DNA of 64,000 nt, taken from UBA1952 sp965246765. GTDB taxonomy: Bacteria > Bacteroidota > Bacteroidia > Chitinophagales > Chitinophagaceae. Positions within the stretch are counted from its first letter, which is position 1; each line of letters starts with the position of its first letter. This document shows, piece after piece, positions 17,758 through 26,754 of this stretch. The notes beneath the pieces were generated by a model, which was not told the DNA's origin, did not search any database, and worked only from the letters and a program-made list of their open reading frames with translations. A program made the position numbers and the translations under genes. Location of the stretch: assembly GCA_965246765.1 (NCBI GenBank), contig CBDFFJ010000008.1:248001-312000 (forward strand), read 5' to 3'.

Positions 17758-18684
17758 ATGTCGCAACAAACAATTGCCATCACTGGGGGCACCGGCTTCG
17801 TAGGCCGCCATATCGCGCGTCGGCTTGTTGCCAACGGGCAATCCGTCATCATCTTCAGCCGGCGTCCGCAGCCCGCATCCGGCGGTATTCAATATGCACT
17901 TTGGAATCCAGACCGGAAAGAGCTGGATGCCGCTGCGCTCAAAGATGTGGATGCGGTAATTCATTTGGCGGGAGCAAGCGTGATTGAGAAACGCTGGACG
18001 CCGGCCTACAAAGCCGAAATTATCCGTAGCCGCGTGGACGCTACTCATTTTCTTCACAACCAGCTTGCGCAGCACGCGTCCCGCTGCCGCCGCTTCATCG
18101 CATCATCCGCCACCGGATATTACGGCCCCGACCGCGGCGGCCTGACGCCCTTCCGGGAAGACGCGCCACCTTACACTGATTTTCTGGCGGAGGTGTGCCG
18201 GATGTGGGAAGAAGCAATTTTTTCCGCTCAATCCCATTACGATATAAGCGTTGCCCTGCGCACCGGCATCGTGCTGGGGCCGGATGGGGGCGCTTATCCG
18301 CAGCTTGCCGGGCCAATGAAGTTTGGTATCAGGCCTATCCTCGGCGGCAGCGGGGCGCAGGTGGTCAGCTGGATTCATGTGGACGATCTTGCGCAGATGT
18401 ACATTGATGCAGCGCTGGGCGGGCCTTATAAGGGCGTCTATAACGCCGTGGCCCCTCATCCAGTTACGCACCGGCGGCTCATGGACGCTATCGCTAAAGC
18501 GAAAGGCGGACTAACGATGCCTGCGCCCGTGCCGTCTTTTGTGCTGAAGCTCATGATGGGGGAGGCGAGCGTTGAGGTTTTGAAGAGCTGCACGGTGAGC
18601 GCGGACAAGATATTGGAGGCGGGCTTCCGGTTTGCTTATCCCGAGGTTGACGAAGCAGTGGTGGCGATTGCCGCGCGGAAGTGA
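17758..18684 (+). CDS. TIGR01777-family NAD-dependent epimerase
   Basis: The 308-residue product starts with a Rossmann motif TIAITGGTGFVGRHI and contains HLAGASVIEKRWT followed by EIIRSRVDAT, diagnostic of the TIGR01777 (YfcH/SulA-like) branch of the extended SDR family. Further motifs SSATGYYG and SWIHVDDLA fit. The family's substrate is not known. I start at ATG 17758 because the extension to 17722 precedes the conserved N-terminus. Confidence 0.85.
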   Translation: MSQQTIAITGGTGFVGRHIARRLVANGQSVIIFSRRPQPASGGIQYALWNPDRKELDAAALKDVDAVIHLAGASVIEKRWTPAYKAEIIRSRVDATHFLHNQLAQHASRCRRFIASSATGYYGPDRGGLTPFREDAPPYTDFLAEVCRMWEEAIFSAQSHYDISVALRTGIVLGPDGGAYPQLAGPMKFGIRPILGGSGAQVVSWIHVDDLAQMYIDAALGGPYKGVYNAVAPHPVTHRRLMDAIAKAKGGLTMPAPVPSFVLKLMMGEASVEVLKSCTVSADKILEAGFRFAYPEVDEAVVAIAARK

Positions 18685-18712
18685 GTAATACAATTTATTC
18701 TAAAACACAGGT

Positions 18713-19657
18713 ATGAAGCCATTTTTCCTTCTTGGACTTTTAATGTTGGGTTTTTGGCATTGCGCCGGGCAGAAAATCCGCTTTACGGATACAGGCAACA
18801 AGTGGTCGCTGATCTATTTTACCGACGATCCATACGCAAGCAGCGAGCGTAGCTGGTACGGCAATGACACCCTGATTGCGGGCGGTTCCTATCGTCAGCT
18901 TTACACCTCCCAACGCGGGACGAGCCTGAAGCTGGCGATACGTGAGGACACCTTGCAGGAAAAGCTTTTCTTCCGTTTTACAACGCTAAGCTCGGATACA
19001 GGCGAGCATCTGTTCTTTGATTACCGGCTAAAGGCCGGCGATACCCTGCATATTGCCAATAAGGCTTCGTTGTATAATTACGTCATTCAAAAGCGGGATT
19101 CTGTGCAGCTTGGCGGCATTTACTACCGGCATTGGGTGCTACAGGCTGCCACGCCGACGTTTGATTTTATTGAAGCTGTAGGCACAAATCACTATCCGCT
19201 TCAGCTCGTTTATCCAGCCAATGGCCTGTCCGGATTCCAGCTTCGCTGCTTTACCAACCGCGGCACGAATCCCGTGTGCAGGCCCGCTGTTCTGCTTCCT
19301 TACGGCGCTTATATACCCCACTTCAGCTCAGAGCCTTATGGCGTAGCCGCATTTGACAATGATACGAGCTGCCGCCTGCGCTATCTGCCCAACGCGGTCA
19401 ATCCCCTATCCGCAGGACAATTCTCCATTTATCCGAATCCCGGCGGCGACCAAATGGTGCTGAGCTGGCAGCCGGGCATGGTTGATGTGTTGCTCCAGGT
19501 CAATGATTTTTGCGGACGTGTTGTGCTGGCGCAAAGGGTTCATTCGCGCAGCAGCTTTCCCATAGGGCAATACCTGAATATCCCCGGCATGTACACCTAC
19601 ATACTGCAGGATGCAGCTAGCGGCAAACGGTTTGCTGGCCGCTTTGTTTTTCAATAA
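18713..19657 (+). CDS. Secreted protein with type IX sorting domain
   Basis: The 314-residue product has a signal peptide (MKPFFLLGLLMLGFWHCAG) and a C-terminal type A sorting domain starting at FSIYPNPGGDQMVLSW and ending RFAGRFVFQ. It should be exported by Sec and then by the type IX system to the cell surface or medium. The middle domain is beta-rich and unrecognised. It converges on the DUF2807 gene with a 4-bp gap. Confidence 0.75.
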   Translation: MKPFFLLGLLMLGFWHCAGQKIRFTDTGNKWSLIYFTDDPYASSERSWYGNDTLIAGGSYRQLYTSQRGTSLKLAIREDTLQEKLFFRFTTLSSDTGEHLFFDYRLKAGDTLHIANKASLYNYVIQKRDSVQLGGIYYRHWVLQAATPTFDFIEAVGTNHYPLQLVYPANGLSGFQLRCFTNRGTNPVCRPAVLLPYGAYIPHFSSEPYGVAAFDNDTSCRLRYLPNAVNPLSAGQFSIYPNPGGDQMVLSWQPGMVDVLLQVNDFCGRVVLAQRVHSRSSFPIGQYLNIPGMYTYILQDAASGKRFAGRFVFQ

Positions 19658-19661
19658 ACGT

Positions 19662-20387
19662 CTAATTAGCGTCGGTAATAGACCCGCTGCCGCTTATTTC
19701 CTGCGAGATGGCCGGGTGTCCTTTATACTTTACGGCGCCGGAGCCACTGATATCTACGTTGAGCTTCGCGCTCACATTTACCTCCGTCTCGCCGGAGCCG
19801 GCAATGTCCAACTCTGCGCTTTGCTGGATTACGCCCATTGCCTTTATCTCCCCGCTGCCGGCTACGTCAAAGTTGCCGTTGCCAATGTCGCCGGCCATAA
19901 GGCTCAGGCTCGTAGAGCCGCTCATATCGGCCTCAAAATCTTTTACGTGCAGCTCGTTGATGGTGACGTCGCTGGCACCGCTCATGTCAAGACTGAAGCT
20001 CTGCGCGTTAAGCACGCCGGCGATAGTCGCGTCGCTTGAGCCGGAGAGGTCAAGGGCCGCTAATGCGGGCAGGCTGATGTGCGCAATCAGATTTTTGTCT
20101 GTGGAGATGTCGGTGATCTCATCTAAATAAATGCGCAGCGTGTTGTTCTTTACTTCGGTGCGCAGATGCGGGATAATGTTTGCGTAGCCTTCAAAGCTCA
20201 GCGCGGCAGGCCCTCCGACGGTGATGCGGGCATCAACCGGCGCGCTGATCTCAATCTTATTAAAAGCCGCAGACTGCAGCGCTCTTGACTCGGTCTTACT
20301 TGCACCCTGACCGGTTATCACATGCTGGCCGCAGGATGCAAGGCACATCAGGGCAATGATGAAGGCGGGAAGACGAAGTGCGTGCAT
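19662..20387 (-). CDS. Head-GIN domain lipoprotein (DUF2807)
   Basis: The 241-residue product has a signal sequence with lipobox LASC and then a repeating pattern of short beta-helix rungs, each with GSG or SGS-type turns (LDLSGSSDATI, DMSGASDVTI, DISGSGAV). This is the DUF2807 putative auto-transporter adhesin head domain common in Bacteroidota. It is presumably on the cell envelope; the ligand is unknown. Confidence 0.85.
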   Translation of the reverse strand: MHALRLPAFIIALMCLASCGQHVITGQGASKTESRALQSAAFNKIEISAPVDARITVGGPAALSFEGYANIIPHLRTEVKNNTLRIYLDEITDISTDKNLIAHISLPALAALDLSGSSDATIAGVLNAQSFSLDMSGASDVTINELHVKDFEADMSGSTSLSLMAGDIGNGNFDVAGSGEIKAMGVIQQSAELDIAGSGETEVNVSAKLNVDISGSGAVKYKGHPAISQEISGSGSITDAN

Positions 20388-20446
20388 AAGTTGCGGATTG
20401 ATTGGTACAACGACAAATCTATTGCAGACATCCTAAACACCGGCGA

Positions 20447-21460
20447 CTATCCGTTTGCCTTCCCCTGTGCGCCCTCGTGAGTCACAGGCACCGTATTGTC
20501 TTTGGTCACTTTTTCTACATGCGCCTCCTTTGCCTGCACAGAGGCATTGCCGGTTTCAACCTCCACCTGCTGCATGGTAACGGCGTACTTGCTGGGATGA
20601 ATCGGGGAGCCGTATTCCATAGCAAATGCCTTGGTGAATTCTGCGCCGAAATAGAGGATGATGCTGGAATAATAAACCCAAAGCAGTACCACCACCAGTG
20701 AGCCGGCAGTGCCGTAGGTGCTGCCTACGTCGCTCTTGCTGATGTAGAAGCCGATGGCGGCCTTCCCGATCATAAATAAAAGACCCGTGACGATGGAGCC
20801 GACCGCCACATCTTTCCAGCGGATCTCCGCATCCGGCAGCACCTTGAAGATAACGGCAAAGGTGAATGAAGTAACCACCAGCGTCACCACCAGGTTTACT
20901 ACATAGAATATGGCTACGGTTACATCCGGATATGCCGCCTGCAGCCTCCCGCTCAGGCCTTCAATGAGGCTCGCCATCACCAGCGATACCAGCAGAATAA
21001 AGCCGAGTGAAATAATTACGGAGAATGACAAAAACCTGTTTTGCAGCATCTTCAGCCAGCCGCGCTTCGGCTTCGGCTTCAGGCCCCAGATGGTGTTGAT
21101 AGAATCCTGTATTTCCGCGAATACTGCAGTAGCGCCTATCAGCAATGTGACGCCGCCGACGATGGCGGCAATTTTCCCTTTATTGCCTATAGCGGCGTTC
21201 TTGATGATCTGCTGCAGCTGCGCCGCAGTGTCTGCGCCGACAAAGCCCTGAAGGGTGGCATACACCTTTCCCTCTACCGCCTCCCGGCTCAGGAACAAGC
21301 CGCAGAGCGAGATTATCAGGATGAGCAGCGGCCCCATGGAGAAGATGGTGGAATAAGCAAGGGAACCGCCCAGCTTCGTGACCTTATCGTCGGAGAATCC
21401 GCTGAATGCAGCCTTCAGGATTTTCCAAATCCCCTTCGCCGTAATTTTCTTTCCGTTCAT
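20447..21460 (-). CDS. YihY/BrkB family inner-membrane protein
   Basis: The 337-residue product has the family N-terminus (KLGGSLAYSTIFSMGPLLILIISLCGLFL) and about six TM segments, with the conserved GTAGSLVVVLLWVYYSS near the end. The role is not established; members have been called virulence factor BrkB or, wrongly, RNase BN. A charged cytoplasmic tail follows. The start is ATG 21460 (MNGKKITAKG); the 59-residue upstream extension has no family match. Confidence 0.85.
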   Translation of the reverse strand: MNGKKITAKGIWKILKAAFSGFSDDKVTKLGGSLAYSTIFSMGPLLILIISLCGLFLSREAVEGKVYATLQGFVGADTAAQLQQIIKNAAIGNKGKIAAIVGGVTLLIGATAVFAEIQDSINTIWGLKPKPKRGWLKMLQNRFLSFSVIISLGFILLVSLVMASLIEGLSGRLQAAYPDVTVAIFYVVNLVVTLVVTSFTFAVIFKVLPDAEIRWKDVAVGSIVTGLLFMIGKAAIGFYISKSDVGSTYGTAGSLVVVLLWVYYSSIILYFGAEFTKAFAMEYGSPIHPSKYAVTMQQVEVETGNASVQAKEAHVEKVTKDNTVPVTHEGAQGKANG

Positions 21461-21534
21461 TGAAATAGAGCCTTTAGGAGATCGTCTTACAAAAAGGCTA
21501 CCACGGGAAGGCGGCCCGCGCCCGGGCTGCGCTA

Positions 21535-22026
21535 TTAATAGTGCGTCAGCGTCATCTTCAGGCCCAATCCGTAATAAGCCATCCGATGAAACCGCGGATC
21601 GTAAACAGCCTTGGCAAAAAAGCCGCGAAAGCGCCACTTGCCGGGAAACAGAATGCCAATGTGCGGCGAGTAGCCGCCAAGCGAATAATCAAGGCCCGTC
21701 ACAAGCAGCTCCTTCTGAATGGGGATGCGCAGCATGGCGCCTACTGGCAGGTCAATGCCGACTTCATCCCAGATGCTGCGCTTGAGCCGGTCATCGTCCG
21801 GCAGACTAAGCACGGGCCCTGCGCCGATGTTGAGCGCGAAGATGCCATACTGAACGCCGAATATACCTTGGGCGACGATGGTGGTGAATTGGTCGCCGCC
21901 GTACTCGCTGTATCGTCCGCCATTGATGCTGAACTCTCCAAAGGCAGCAAACTGGGCGCCTGCCGGCGACAAGAAGCCGGCGAGCACAAGAACGACGGTA
22001 AGCGCGGTGCCAAATAAGCGGGCCAT
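21535..22026 (-). CDS. Small outer-membrane-type beta protein, unknown
   Basis: The 163-residue product has a signal peptide cleaved near AGAQFAAFG and a body of alternating strands rich in Gly and aromatic residues, ending LGLKMTLTHY, as in small outer-membrane barrels. I do not recognise a family. It lies 74 bp upstream of the YihY-type gene on the same strand. Confidence 0.6.
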   Translation of the reverse strand: MARLFGTALTVVLVLAGFLSPAGAQFAAFGEFSINGGRYSEYGGDQFTTIVAQGIFGVQYGIFALNIGAGPVLSLPDDDRLKRSIWDEVGIDLPVGAMLRIPIQKELLVTGLDYSLGGYSPHIGILFPGKWRFRGFFAKAVYDPRFHRMAYYGLGLKMTLTHY

Positions 22027-22184
22027 GCGGGCAAAAGTATCGTACAGATATTTAGAGCCTTTCCGGATAATAGATCCTGTATGTATTTCTGGATGGGACC
22101 CCTAACATCATGGTCTTGTGCGTTTTGGGGGACGATGCTATGCCCTCTTGCAGGTGAAGATGCGGGCGACTATATTTGAGCCAT

Positions 22185-22209
22185 TCCGGACAGCTACGTC
22201 CGGATTTTT
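22185..22209 (+). terminator. Rho-independent terminator in front of the FKBP gene
   Basis: Stem TCCGGAC/GTCCGGA with a 6-nt loop is followed by TTTTT, on the plus strand only. No plus-strand gene precedes it: the upstream gene at 21535-22026 points the other way. It ends 21 bp before the FKBP start codon, so it may end a short leader RNA or act as an attenuator. Confidence 0.65.
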
Positions 22210-22230
22210 AATAATAATTAAGCCGCTACA

Positions 22231-22722
22231 ATGACAAAAACGATTTTAGGAAGCCTGCTGCTTATTGCCGCGCTCGCCCTTTCCGGAAAAGTATTCGCTC
22301 AGGATCAGAACGCCGCCGATGAAAAACTGCTGAACGAATATTTTCAAAAAAACAACATCAAAGCACTAAAGACGGCTTCAGGGCTTTATTATGTGATCAG
22401 CAAGGCGGGTGACGGTCCTACGGCTATGGCAGGCCAGAATGTGTCAATGAATTACCGCGGCTACTTTATGGACGGAAAGCCATTTGACGCTAATGTGGAT
22501 AAGGATTACAAGCCTGTAAATGGTCGCGAGGCGCTGAATTTTACTTTAGGCATAGGCCAGGTGATCAGAGGATGGGATGAAGGGATTCAGCTGCTCAGTA
22601 AAGGCAGCCGGGCGAGCTTTTTCATTCCATCGGCGCTTGGCTATGGCGCTGTGGATCGCGGCCCCATTCCTGCCAATTCCATACTGATATTTGACGTTGA
22701 GCTGGTTGAGATCAGTCAGTAG
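22231..22722 (+). CDS. FKBP-type peptidyl-prolyl isomerase, exported
   Basis: The 163-residue product has a signal peptide (about 1-23), a short helical segment, then an FKBP domain: VSMNYRGYFMDGKPFDAN, LGIGQVIRGWDEGIQLLSKGSRASFFIPSALGYG and a terminal ILIFDVELVEI. It should catalyse proline isomerisation on periplasmic proteins. A plus-strand terminator ends just upstream. Confidence 0.9.
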   Translation: MTKTILGSLLLIAALALSGKVFAQDQNAADEKLLNEYFQKNNIKALKTASGLYYVISKAGDGPTAMAGQNVSMNYRGYFMDGKPFDANVDKDYKPVNGREALNFTLGIGQVIRGWDEGIQLLSKGSRASFFIPSALGYGAVDRGPIPANSILIFDVELVEISQ

Positions 22723-22819
22723 AAGGAAGCTGACCAGTAGGATAGTGGCAATACGCGGGCTGCCGCTGCGTTACAGATACCGCCTCACTATTTTGACTGC
22801 TATCTTGCCACATCCCTGC

Positions 22820-24331
22820 ATGGCGCCGCTCCTTACTTTACTGCGCAAGGCAAAGCCCGCAATCATCCCGGTGCTGATAGCTTTCGGTATCATACTGCGT
22901 ATGGTGATGTTCCTTCACAACAGGAACCTGATTATTGACGAGGCGAACATCGTGCGCAACCTGGCGGAGCGTGGCTTTGGCGGGCTTGCAAAGCCGCTGA
23001 GCTATGAGCAGTACGCTCCGCCGGTTTTTTTGTGGATAGAAAAGCTTGCATCTCTTCTTTTTGGTTTTGGTGAAAAGGCGATGCGTCTCTATCCGCTGCT
23101 CTGCGGCATCGGTACACTGGTTGTTTTTCCGGCAGTTGCGGGAAAGCTCATGCGGCGGGAAGGTGTCTGGCTGCCAATGGCGTACCTGGCCGGTGGCTTT
23201 ATCTTTCTTAAATATTCGGCGGAGGTGAAGCAGTACATGCCCGACACCTTCATCGCGCTCTTACTGCTGTGGCTGGCTCTGTGCCGGGATGTGCACCTGA
23301 CGCCGAAATGGCGATTTGCGCTTTTATGGATGGTTGCCGGATCAGTCGCTATCTGGTCGTCAATGCCTTCGGTTTTTATTCTGGCGGGCGTTGGTGGCTA
23401 CTATGCGTGGCAGATTTTTCAGTCAAAGCGCTACGGACATATGCTTTCGCTTAGTCTGATAGTTGTTGTATGGCTGCTGCAATTTGCGCTGTACTACACA
23501 GTGATTTTAGAGGCGCAGATTAATAGCTCTTACCTGCAAAGCTATCATCATGATTACTTTCTGAACATAGCGCCAGCAAACTTCGACGAATGGAAGCATA
23601 ACTGGGAAAGGCTTGAGGATATTATCGGCAACGTAGGTGGCTGGAGCGGTGTGGCGGTAGTATCTAATCTGCTTTTAGCCGCTATCGGCGCCATACACCT
23701 TATTGCAAAACGCAAAGCCGGCGTTATGTTGACTGCCTTGCCCGTCATGCTTGTCCTTATCGCAGCCGCGTTACACCAGTTCTCGCTTATAGACCGGGTC
23801 GTCTTATTCATGATGCCGCTTTGGTTGCTGCTGATTGGCGTTGGATTTCAAGCGCTGTGGCGCCTGAGAACAGCGGTAAAAGCAGTGTTGCTGGTAATTG
23901 CCGGTTACGATGCGCTCGCATGCACCGCATTTCGCTCCATTACGCGGCCTTATGAATTTCATGAAATTACGCACGGCATGGCGTGGATTCGCGCCCGCCA
24001 CGGAACCGGAAATCAGCTTTATGTACATGATGCGAATGTGCCCACCTACATTTATTACACGGAACTCCATCCGCAAAAAGCGCAATGGAAAAGCCTTCTC
24101 GGAGCGCACAGGCTCAGATGGGATGATAATTATGCGGAGGTAACTAAGGCAGTAAAAGATACCGCCTATTTTCTCTACACAGGCGGATTTTCGGATGACG
24201 AGCGGAAGAATCGTATCTCCGAAATTGAGCAGCACATGCGCCTCGTAGATTATTACCGCTACGCCGTGTGCTTCGTTTACGTTTATGTGCCTAATGCCCT
24301 CCCCTCAGCTTCAGGAACCGCGCCAAACTGA
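22820..24331 (+). CDS. GT39-like polytopic membrane glycosyltransferase
   Basis: The 503-residue product has about ten TM segments and the ArnT/PMT-like arrangement: an N-terminal TM helix, then an extracytoplasmic loop with the acidic pair NLIIDEANI and the motif YEQYAPPVFLW, then a long row of helices and a soluble C-terminal domain. Relatives move a sugar from a polyprenyl carrier to lipid or protein on the outer face of the inner membrane. The start is ATG 22820; the frame extends upstream into the FKBP gene without family similarity. The 3' end overlaps the convergent gene by 49 bp. Confidence 0.75.
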   Translation: MAPLLTLLRKAKPAIIPVLIAFGIILRMVMFLHNRNLIIDEANIVRNLAERGFGGLAKPLSYEQYAPPVFLWIEKLASLLFGFGEKAMRLYPLLCGIGTLVVFPAVAGKLMRREGVWLPMAYLAGGFIFLKYSAEVKQYMPDTFIALLLLWLALCRDVHLTPKWRFALLWMVAGSVAIWSSMPSVFILAGVGGYYAWQIFQSKRYGHMLSLSLIVVVWLLQFALYYTVILEAQINSSYLQSYHHDYFLNIAPANFDEWKHNWERLEDIIGNVGGWSGVAVVSNLLLAAIGAIHLIAKRKAGVMLTALPVMLVLIAAALHQFSLIDRVVLFMMPLWLLLIGVGFQALWRLRTAVKAVLLVIAGYDALACTAFRSITRPYEFHEITHGMAWIRARHGTGNQLYVHDANVPTYIYYTELHPQKAQWKSLLGAHRLRWDDNYAEVTKAVKDTAYFLYTGGFSDDERKNRISEIEQHMRLVDYYRYAVCFVYVYVPNALPSASGTAPN

Positions 24332-24768
24332 CGCAGGTGGTGCAGCGCATGCTTGTAAAGCAACTGTGTCCACTGCTCAAAATTCAGATCGCCGAAGAAG
24401 GGATTGGTAATGGTTTTTTGCTTGTCCTGCTCAAAAACGTCCACAAACTCATTCAACTCCTGTTGCAGCTCGCCGATAGCGTCGTCCACGTTATCCCAGC
24501 GGCAAGGCAGCGGCTCCTCCGGCATCTGAATATTGACCGTGTTTTCTTTGAACGGCTTGTGGCTCATCATAAATGCCTGCATCTTAGGCAAGTGCTCAAC
24601 CGGCGTCACACAATCTTTTGCGTCCCGGCCATTAGCAATGCGTAGTGAGTCGGTCATGTGCTCTATCATTTGTTGACCGCTCATTTTGCCCCACGTGGGC
24701 GGCGTTGCGGGGTCAATAGTTGCGAGCAGGCGCGGAAATTCTACCTGAAGGAATTGCACTTTGTCCAT
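24283..24768 (-). CDS. DUF1569-type protein
   Basis: The 161-residue product has MSGQQMIEHMTDSLRI near the N-terminus and HALHHLRQFG near the end, a pattern of paired histidines like that of DinB-related DUF1569 four-helix proteins, which may bind a metal. The start is ATG 24768 (MDKVQF). The last 49 bp overlap the 3' end of the membrane glycosyltransferase gene on the other strand. Confidence 0.65.
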   Translation of the reverse strand: MDKVQFLQVEFPRLLATIDPATPPTWGKMSGQQMIEHMTDSLRIANGRDAKDCVTPVEHLPKMQAFMMSHKPFKENTVNIQMPEEPLPCRWDNVDDAIGELQQELNEFVDVFEQDKQKTITNPFFGDLNFEQWTQLLYKHALHHLRQFGAVPEAEGRALGT

Positions 24769-24951
24769 TGGGTAAAGATGCTGAAAGTATTCTGCTGCAA
24801 ACGTCGCTTTCAGCACTATTACCAAATCATGAAATCAAAAAAAGCAGAACACATTAACGTTTTAGGTGCCGCAAACTCCTACCTTCGCGCCGCGTTCGGG
24901 AAACGAGTTACGCAAATCACGATTACGATACAATTTTAAATACCCATAACA

Positions 24952-26502
24952 ATGGCTAACGACAACACAACCGCCTTCATGGACACCATGGTTGAGGCAC
25001 AGAAAACGCTGGTAAACAGCGCTGTAGAGAACACTAAGAAGCTCGCTAACGGCAACGCGCTCGTAAACGAAACAATTGAAAAGGGCAGCGAGTGGTATAA
25101 CAATTGGATTGAGAACCAAAAGAAGGTTTTCAACCAAACCACGGAGAAGGTTGCTGAAACAACTAACACCGCTAAGAATAACGCCGGCAACATGACTGAG
25201 TTCTTCCAGAACTGGATGAACACACAGATGAACATGGGCAAGAACCTTTGGGAAACTTCACAAAACTTCATGAAGGACGCTGCCGGCAAGGCAACTACCG
25301 GCAACCCAATGGAGCAGGCTACCACTACATTCAATAACTGGATGAGCCAGGCGAACAACATGTTCAGCAATATGAACACGGCCAACACCTGGATGAACAA
25401 TATGCAGCACTGGAACACGAACAATCCGTTTTCTATGGACGCGATGAAGGGTGCTTCCAATGACATGACTGCTGCCTTCAACCAGTGGTACAACATGCTG
25501 AACACAAACTTCAGCGAGTGGCAAGGTCACCTGCAGAACGGCACTACGCAAGATGCCTTCCGCAACATGCTCAATAGCACCGAAGGCTACACACGTTTCT
25601 ACCAGATGTGGGCGCCAATGTGGAAGAGCATTCAGGAAAAAACATTCAACACAGAAATGTACAAGAACATGGTAAGCCCCGAAGCTTATCAGCAGTTCAT
25701 GGACAAGTTCTTCGGCTTTATGCCGGAAGGCTCACGCCAGTACATGAAGCAGATGACCGAGATGATGCAGAACGGCGCTAAGCAGTTCGGCACTACCGGC
25801 ATCAATGGCTACAATCAAATGAAGAATATGATGACGTCCATGCCCGGCATGAGCGGCACGGAAGGCTTCACCAACATGCTGAACATGTATCAGCAGGCGC
25901 AATCCATGATGCAGAACGCTGTATCTCCGATTGCTAAGATGATGACGCCCAACCAGCACACTAAGAGCATCGCTGAATGGCAGGACATCGCCGACCGCAC
26001 AATGGTTTACAACATCAAGAACGCCCAGATGCAGTACATGATGTACACGCAAGGCACGAAGGTGATGGACGCCCTCGCTGAAAGCGTAATCCACAAGCTG
26101 GAAGCCGGCGAAGAAGTAAAGAGCATGATGTCCCTTTACCAGGACTGGATGAGCATCTCTGACAAGACCTTCGTATCCCTCTTTGAAAGTGACGAATACA
26201 GCCAGCTGATGGCTGAGGTAAGCGCCCTCCAGCTGAAGCTCCGCAAGGACATGGAAGCGCAAATGGAGAAAGGTCTCGCCGGCATCCCTGTTGCTACCCG
26301 TACCGAGCTGGACGAGCTGTACAAGACCATCTACGACCTGAAGAAGGAAGTACGTCAGCTCAGCCGTATGCTGGAAATTGACGGCGGCGTAGCTTCTTCA
26401 GAAGTGAACACAACCTTCGCTACAGAAACTCCGGAAATCCACGTTGCAACAGACGAGATGCCTGCTTCGCCTAAGGCTAACGGCCGTGGCAAGAAGGCTT
26501 AA
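24952..26502 (+). CDS. PhaE-like PHA synthase subunit with a phasin-like Met/Asn-rich body
   Basis: The 516-residue product ends with the PhaE signature of class III polyhydroxyalkanoate synthases: a GIPVATRTELDELYKTIYDL segment followed by KKEVRQLSRMLEI. The long body is all helical and extremely rich in Met, Asn, Gln and Trp, with phasin-like repeats such as EWYNNWIENQKKVFNQTTE and TTTFNNWMSQANNMF. Typical PhaE proteins are about 350 residues, so this may be a PhaE-phasin hybrid that both activates PhaC and coats granules. Codons are those of a highly expressed gene (AAC, GAA, CTG, CGT). No phaC is adjacent; the synthase is at 51292-52344. A weak -7-like TACCTTCG lies at 24880-24887. Confidence 0.75.
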   Translation: MANDNTTAFMDTMVEAQKTLVNSAVENTKKLANGNALVNETIEKGSEWYNNWIENQKKVFNQTTEKVAETTNTAKNNAGNMTEFFQNWMNTQMNMGKNLWETSQNFMKDAAGKATTGNPMEQATTTFNNWMSQANNMFSNMNTANTWMNNMQHWNTNNPFSMDAMKGASNDMTAAFNQWYNMLNTNFSEWQGHLQNGTTQDAFRNMLNSTEGYTRFYQMWAPMWKSIQEKTFNTEMYKNMVSPEAYQQFMDKFFGFMPEGSRQYMKQMTEMMQNGAKQFGTTGINGYNQMKNMMTSMPGMSGTEGFTNMLNMYQQAQSMMQNAVSPIAKMMTPNQHTKSIAEWQDIADRTMVYNIKNAQMQYMMYTQGTKVMDALAESVIHKLEAGEEVKSMMSLYQDWMSISDKTFVSLFESDEYSQLMAEVSALQLKLRKDMEAQMEKGLAGIPVATRTELDELYKTIYDLKKEVRQLSRMLEIDGGVASSEVNTTFATETPEIHVATDEMPASPKANGRGKKA

Positions 26503-26523
26503 TTCTTAAGCATTGATTTTTTG

Positions 26524-26553
26524 AAAAGGCTGTCCGTTTGGGCAGCCTTTTTG
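26524..26553 (+). terminator. Terminator of the PhaE-like gene
   Basis: Stem AAAGGCTGTCC/GGGCAGCCTTT (one G-T pair) with a 4-nt loop is followed by a T run, 21 bp after the stop codon. Confidence 0.85.
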
Positions 26554-26702
26554 TTTGCTGAGTGTTTTGGACAAGCTGGTTTTATGTTGAATCAATCGCA
26601 TGATTGGTTACCATGGAGCTATGATATTTTACTATCATTGCCCTTTACGGTTTGTTAGTCATTGGCTGTAAGGGCTCATCTTAATACCCTTAGCTTCATT
26701 AG

Positions 26703-26724
26703 AACTGCTCAATATTGTGCAGTT
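26703..26724. promoter_or_regulatory. 22-bp near-perfect palindrome upstream of the PAS-LuxR gene
   Basis: Arms AACTGC and GCAGTT flank an inner palindrome CAATATTG. Only the T/T pair at 26709 and 26718 breaks the symmetry. It ends 30 bp before the ATG at 26755, a position suited to an operator or a regulator-binding site. No transcript-terminator T run follows. Confidence 0.45.
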
Positions 26725-26754
26725 TTATCCATTGCAAATTCCTCAGATAACAAA

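Noticed and set aside
20447..21637. Longer YihY-type protein starting at 21637
   Set aside because: The extra 59 residues have no family similarity and overlap the gene at 21535-22026.
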